Source: Terriglobia bacterium (GTDB taxonomy: Bacteria > Acidobacteriota > Terriglobia > Acidiferrales > UBA7541). Taken from it: 64,000 bases of DNA. The stretch spans positions 419,929 to 483,928 of the forward strand of contig JAIQFB010000001.1 of NCBI GenBank assembly GCA_020073485.1. The letters are read 5' to 3'. A model generated the notes under the pieces. The model was not told where the DNA came from. It searched no databases and saw only the letters and a list, made by a program, of their open reading frames with translations. The translations under genes and the position numbers were made by a program. Shown in pieces: positions 60,877 to 64,000 of this stretch (position 1 is the stretch's first letter; each line of letters opens with the position of its first letter).

Positions 60877-61875
60877 ATGGGGAATGGAGACAATCGCATT
60901 TCAAGAGTACAGCCATTGACGGAGCAAGACATTCTTGTGCGGTTGGAGGAACGCCTCGGGCGAGTGCACGCGCGGCAGCGGCTCGGAATCGAGAGGGATC
61001 ACGAGGCGCAGATATTTGGCCAGGGCATTAACTTCTTTCATCCGGAGAACTGGTATTCGGTCCATGCTGGTATCCGAACCTTCCTAAAGCTGACGGGGCT
61101 GTATTGGCGCGGGAAAAAGAACACAGAACGGATCGCGATACAGCACAACTACATCGAGCGGGAGGACATTCCCCCGAAATTCGACGGTTTCACGATCCTT
61201 CAACTCAGCGATCTGCACGCAGATATGAATCCAGGCCCTATGCGCCGCTTGGTTGACCTTCTCAGTGAGGTTAAGTATGACGTCTGTGTTCTCACAGGCG
61301 ACTACCGTGGAAAAACGTTCGGCCCTTTTGACGCAGCTCTCCAGGGAGTTGCTTCAGTGCGGTCTCACCTGAAGGAGACGGTGTACGGCGTGCTAGGCAA
61401 TCACGACACGATTCGGATGCTCCCCGGTTTGGAAGAGATAGGAATACGGATGTTGCTCAACGAATCCGAGGCGATCACCCTTGACGGTCAGCGGATTCAT
61501 TTCGCCGGAATCGATGACGCCCACTATTACAGGGCCGACAATATACAAAATGCAGCGTCCACGATCCCACACGACGAATTTTCCATCTTGCTTTCACACA
61601 CTCCGGAGATTTACCGCCAGGCGGCGCACGCTGATTTCAAACTGCTCCTCAGTGGCCACACCCACGGAGGTCAGGTTTGCTTGCCGGGTTCGATTCCGAT
61701 TACGCTGGATGCAGTTCTGCCGCGGCGCATGGGGTGTGGGCCATGGAAGTACCACAATATGTCCGGCTACACGTCGGTTGGTGTCGGATCGTCAATCGTT
61801 GCGGTCCGCTTTAACTGCCCCCCGGAAATTACACTGCATCACTTGCGGCGCCCGAAATCGCTCCCACCGCGCTAG
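60877..61875 (+). CDS. Metallophosphoesterase
   Basis: A 332-residue phosphatase-like protein. The calcineurin-type motifs appear in order: QLSDLHADMNPG (about 111), LTGDYRGKTFG (about 139), VLGNHDTIRM (about 170), LSHTPEIYRQ (about 240) and SGHTHGGQVCLPG (about 258), which together bind two metals and cleave phosphoester bonds. It belongs to the YkuE/UDP-2,3-diacylglucosamine-type group. Codon use and base composition are lower in GC than the flanks. It ends convergent with the CDP-archaeol-synthase-like gene, overlapping by 4 bases. Confidence 0.88.
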   Translation: MGNGDNRISRVQPLTEQDILVRLEERLGRVHARQRLGIERDHEAQIFGQGINFFHPENWYSVHAGIRTFLKLTGLYWRGKKNTERIAIQHNYIEREDIPPKFDGFTILQLSDLHADMNPGPMRRLVDLLSEVKYDVCVLTGDYRGKTFGPFDAALQGVASVRSHLKETVYGVLGNHDTIRMLPGLEEIGIRMLLNESEAITLDGQRIHFAGIDDAHYYRADNIQNAASTIPHDEFSILLSHTPEIYRQAAHADFKLLLSGHTHGGQVCLPGSIPITLDAVLPRRMGCGPWKYHNMSGYTSVGVGSSIVAVRFNCPPEITLHHLRRPKSLPPR

Positions 61876-62360
61876 TAGGGATGATCACGAAGGTGGAAGT
61901 GGTAGAACAGGCGGGAAAGAAGTAGTTCGCCTACACAGAAGAACGCAACCCCCACGACAACATCCAAGGCCGTCAACATCATTACGCTACGGCAGGCGAG
62001 AAGCGGAAAAAGAGACTCCGGGACCTGGTCGAGTCCGGTTGCCCTACCGCCCGCAGGGAGATTGAAGCGACGCTTCAAGAAACTGGAAAACAAGTCTCCA
62101 GCCATAGCCATGCTGGCCACCAGCACTCCGATCTTCCAGCCCATGCCCACAATAAGAGCAAATGCCGACGTGACCAAGACCGAGAGGAAAATCCCCCGAA
62201 ACGTTTTCGATGAGCCGAGAACTGGGCGCCCGTCAAAAAATTTGGCACCTACATCAATTGGAAAAGCAAAGTGGCTTCCAAGGATGTCTTTTGCGATCAC
62301 TGGCGTCCCATTTGCCAGTGTAAGGAGGAACAAGACCTTCAGGGTGACCAGGATATGCAT
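61872..62360 (-). CDS. CDP-archaeol synthase (CarS)-like membrane protein
   Basis: A 162-residue protein with about four to five helices. The family-defining motifs are ANGTPVIAKDILG (about 16-28), FPIDVGAKFFDGRPVLGSSK, KTFRGIF and the basic loop SSFLKRRFNLPAGGRA. These are the PF01864 (CarS/DUF46) motifs; archaeal CarS activates unsaturated archaetidic acid with CTP. In bacteria the homologues are of unknown or CDP-alkyl-diol-like role. It shares the low-GC block with the metallophosphoesterase and is divergent from the YncE-like gene on its other side. Confidence 0.83.
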   Translation of the reverse strand: MHILVTLKVLFLLTLANGTPVIAKDILGSHFAFPIDVGAKFFDGRPVLGSSKTFRGIFLSVLVTSAFALIVGMGWKIGVLVASMAMAGDLFSSFLKRRFNLPAGGRATGLDQVPESLFPLLACRSVMMLTALDVVVGVAFFCVGELLLSRLFYHFHLRDHPY

Positions 62361-62672
62361 ACCTGCACTCTACCGGAACGTTCACTGAATCCTACCGACC
62401 TTCTAATATTCTTCGGTTTCCCATTTTTCAAGTCGCCGCTATTCTCATAGATCGACCCAGGCTGGGTCGACCGACACTTATGGATTGGCACATCCTGATG
62501 AGTTCTCTCGTCGGAATGTGGCAATCCGGTCTAGTTAGCGTCAGACACGGATTCTCAATGGAAGATCGCGATAGGGTTAGTTCGTCTTGCAAGATGCGGC
62601 AGCGGCAGAGCCTCTTGCGAATGCGTGAGAAGGCTACTGCCGCCGCCATGGATTATGTTTTCCGCGCGCCGC
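62361..62672. other. 312-base gap with an operator-like palindrome
   Basis: Upstream of the leftward CarS-like gene. It contains TCGACCCAG and its reverse complement separated by one base (62452-62470), an operator-like site about 92 bases before the CarS-like start. The right part overlaps the 3' end of the YncE-like gene. No gene recognised. Confidence 0.45.
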
Positions 62673-63725
62673 CTACTTGCCCACCGCCAAAATGGAGAAT
62701 GAGCCCGGCTGCATGGGTCCGCGGGCCACGCGCCCGTTGGAAAGCGGCGGCGCGTTCGCCGGCGGCGGATCGAACATGGCGGCGATCAGCAGAATGCGGT
62801 TCGTCTTGGCGTCAAGCGTGAGCGTCTTGGCGCTGGGCATGGTTGTCAGGTTTTGCTCCACCGCGAAGCTGGTGGGGCTGCTTTCCTTGATCACGGTCAG
62901 CGTGCCTTCGGCATGCGAGCTGAAGGCTTCCATCGTGGCGGGATTGAACACGGCGCCGTCGGTGACTCCGGCCAGCGGCAGCGTGGTGATGATGTTGCCG
63001 TCGTCGGCGTTAAGAATGATCATCACGTGCGGATCGCGGCAGGCGGCGAAGAGAATGCGGTTTTTGGCGTCGATGGCCAATCCGGCGCAGGTGCCGGCCT
63101 TGCCGGAAACATCGTAGTGGGCCGTTACCGCCATCGTCTTGGCGTCGACCACCGCGATATTTCCCTTGTCCTCGATGTCGACGTAGATGTGGCCCTTGAG
63201 GTCGGTCACGGCCTGCTCGGGCGCGCCGCCCAGATCGATGGTGCCCACGATGGAGCCGTCTTTCGCGTCGATCACCGTGGCGTTCGGCGCGGAGTGGCTG
63301 AGATCGTACACGCGCTCGTTAAACGGATCGAACAGAATGCCGTCCGGATTTCCCTGCACGTCGATGGTCTTAATGGCCGCCAGTGTTTTGGAATCGAACA
63401 TCAGAATGGGTTTGCTGGTGATGAAGCCGTGATTGGTCTTGGGGTCGACGACCGCGCCGTGTCCATTCACGTTGGGAACTTCGCCGGCCGGTTCCAACGT
63501 ATCCAGATCGAAGACGGTGATGCGGCCCGTCGGCCCGCTGCGCGGCACGTACAAACGGCGTCCGGCGGAGTCCGCCCACACATAATCAAAGCCGCCGTCG
63601 CCCCCGACTTTGGCTATTTTCTGCACGCTGTAGGGGCCCGTGGTTGGGGCCTGCTGGGCCAAACCCAGGGACGCGAGCGCCGCGATCCCCATGGCAAGCG
63701 CAACTGCTAAACCAAATCGTCGCAT
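62673..63725 (-). CDS. Exported YncE-like beta-propeller protein
   Basis: A 350-residue protein started at ATG 63725, with GAGGAGAG spaced correctly; the frame is open to 63965. A signal peptide (LAVALAMGIAALASLGLAQ) is followed by seven-bladed-propeller repeats of the YncE/YVTN type: FDLDTLEPAGEVPNV, FDSKTLAAIKTIDVQGN, DAKDGSIVGTIDLGG, DAKTMAVTAHYDV and the C-terminal MPSAKTLTLDAKTNRILL. It is periplasmic or surface, and may bind DNA, sugars or proteins. Ligand unknown. The 275 bases to the right edge hold a hairpin (63842-63865) and no clear gene. Confidence 0.87.
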   Translation of the reverse strand: MRRFGLAVALAMGIAALASLGLAQQAPTTGPYSVQKIAKVGGDGGFDYVWADSAGRRLYVPRSGPTGRITVFDLDTLEPAGEVPNVNGHGAVVDPKTNHGFITSKPILMFDSKTLAAIKTIDVQGNPDGILFDPFNERVYDLSHSAPNATVIDAKDGSIVGTIDLGGAPEQAVTDLKGHIYVDIEDKGNIAVVDAKTMAVTAHYDVSGKAGTCAGLAIDAKNRILFAACRDPHVMIILNADDGNIITTLPLAGVTDGAVFNPATMEAFSSHAEGTLTVIKESSPTSFAVEQNLTTMPSAKTLTLDAKTNRILLIAAMFDPPPANAPPLSNGRVARGPMQPGSFSILAVGK

Positions 63726-63841
63726 GAGAACTCTCCTCGATTGAGCAGGAATGTCGTTCGGGGCCCGGATCCTGCGACAGAATATACACCCGATTTCCCG
63801 CGATTTGCGCGGCGAACTGGCTGCCGCGGAGGTCTCACACA

Positions 63842-63865
63842 CGAGCCGAGTATATGCTCGGCTCG
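63842..63865. repeat. Perfect hairpin upstream of the YncE-like gene
   Basis: CGAGCCGAG, loop TATATG, CTCGGCTCG: nine-base arms. It lies 117 bases upstream of the YncE-like start and could be an operator or a terminator of a leftward unit beyond the window. Confidence 0.5.
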
Positions 63866-64000
63866 GTTGACGCGTCAAGAACGCCGCGGCGGTGCTCGTG
63901 GCATCATCGTTCGGTTGCGTACCGCAGCGCCCCCGGTGCAACTTGGGCACCGTCCTCAGCGCCATTCCGGAGTCTCCCGTGAGAGTCGTTCGCCGTCACC

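Noticed and set aside
62480..62821. 113-codon rightward frame at the end of the YncE-like gene
   Set aside because: Overlaps the YncE-like C-terminus on the opposite strand and is low-complexity at its end.

Overview
The window looks like a chromosomal contig from a Gram-negative, GC-rich bacterium, most likely an Acidobacteriota member (class Terriglobia or similar). This is inference from protein content: LptD (outer membrane), tetratricopeptide-free small exported proteins of acidobacterial type, a frataxin homologue, GGDEF/HD-GYP signalling, and many palindromic intergenic repeats. I saw no tRNA, rRNA, CRISPR array, transposase, integrase or phage gene.

Region 1 (about 1-20200) is a surface-polysaccharide locus. 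It holds a membrane glycosyltransferase cut by the left window edge, with a 46-residue membrane protein overlapping its start. It also holds four GT4 glycosyltransferases, a GT2 glycosyltransferase with two methyltransferases, two sugar-nucleotide epimerases, an acyltransferase-3 and a 2OG-Fe(II) oxygenase. An AsnB-type amidotransferase followed at once by a carbamoyltransferase, a membrane transglutaminase-like protein and a WecA/TagO-type lipid-carrier sugar-1-phosphate transferase complete it. Together they could activate, modify (acyl, methyl, carbamoyl), assemble and lipid-link a carbohydrate.

Region 2 (20200-35300) is mixed: a Gfo/Idh/MocA dehydrogenase, a MOSC protein, a geranylgeranyl-reductase-like flavoprotein paired with a second carbamoyltransferase, a Tat-type flavin amine oxidase, UDP-glucuronate decarboxylase, a cytochrome c, a DUF218 protein with a membrane glycosyltransferase, several small membrane proteins including a truncated tandem duplicate, and FabH.

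Region 3 (35500-54500) is mostly housekeeping and envelope: a 1170-residue GAF/GGDEF/HD-GYP protein, glutamyl-tRNA synthetase, frataxin with a DsbD-alpha-like protein, two MacB-type permeases without ATPase, TlpA and CcdA (with the DsbD-like protein these resemble a DsbD split into pieces), an amidase, LptD, an RDD protein, an S41-peptidase homologue lacking its canonical catalytic Ser and Lys, and a divergent polysaccharide deacetylase lipoprotein.

Region 4 (54600-64000) is catabolic or accessory: an LhgO-like oxidoreductase, an exported amidohydrolase with a substituted metal-ligand Asp, a PEP-mutase/ICL family enzyme, an exported lactonase-type metallo-beta-lactamase, a two-domain VOC protein, a lower-GC pair (metallophosphoesterase and a CDP-archaeol-synthase-like membrane protein) and an exported YncE-like beta-propeller.

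The strongest non-gene signal is two families of palindromic repeats (A: four copies; B: about seven), each copy lying just downstream of a stop codon, with A and B sometimes side by side. Several genes are called with a start inside a longer open frame, chosen by ribosome-binding site, domain boundary or signal peptide; the reasons are given per entry.
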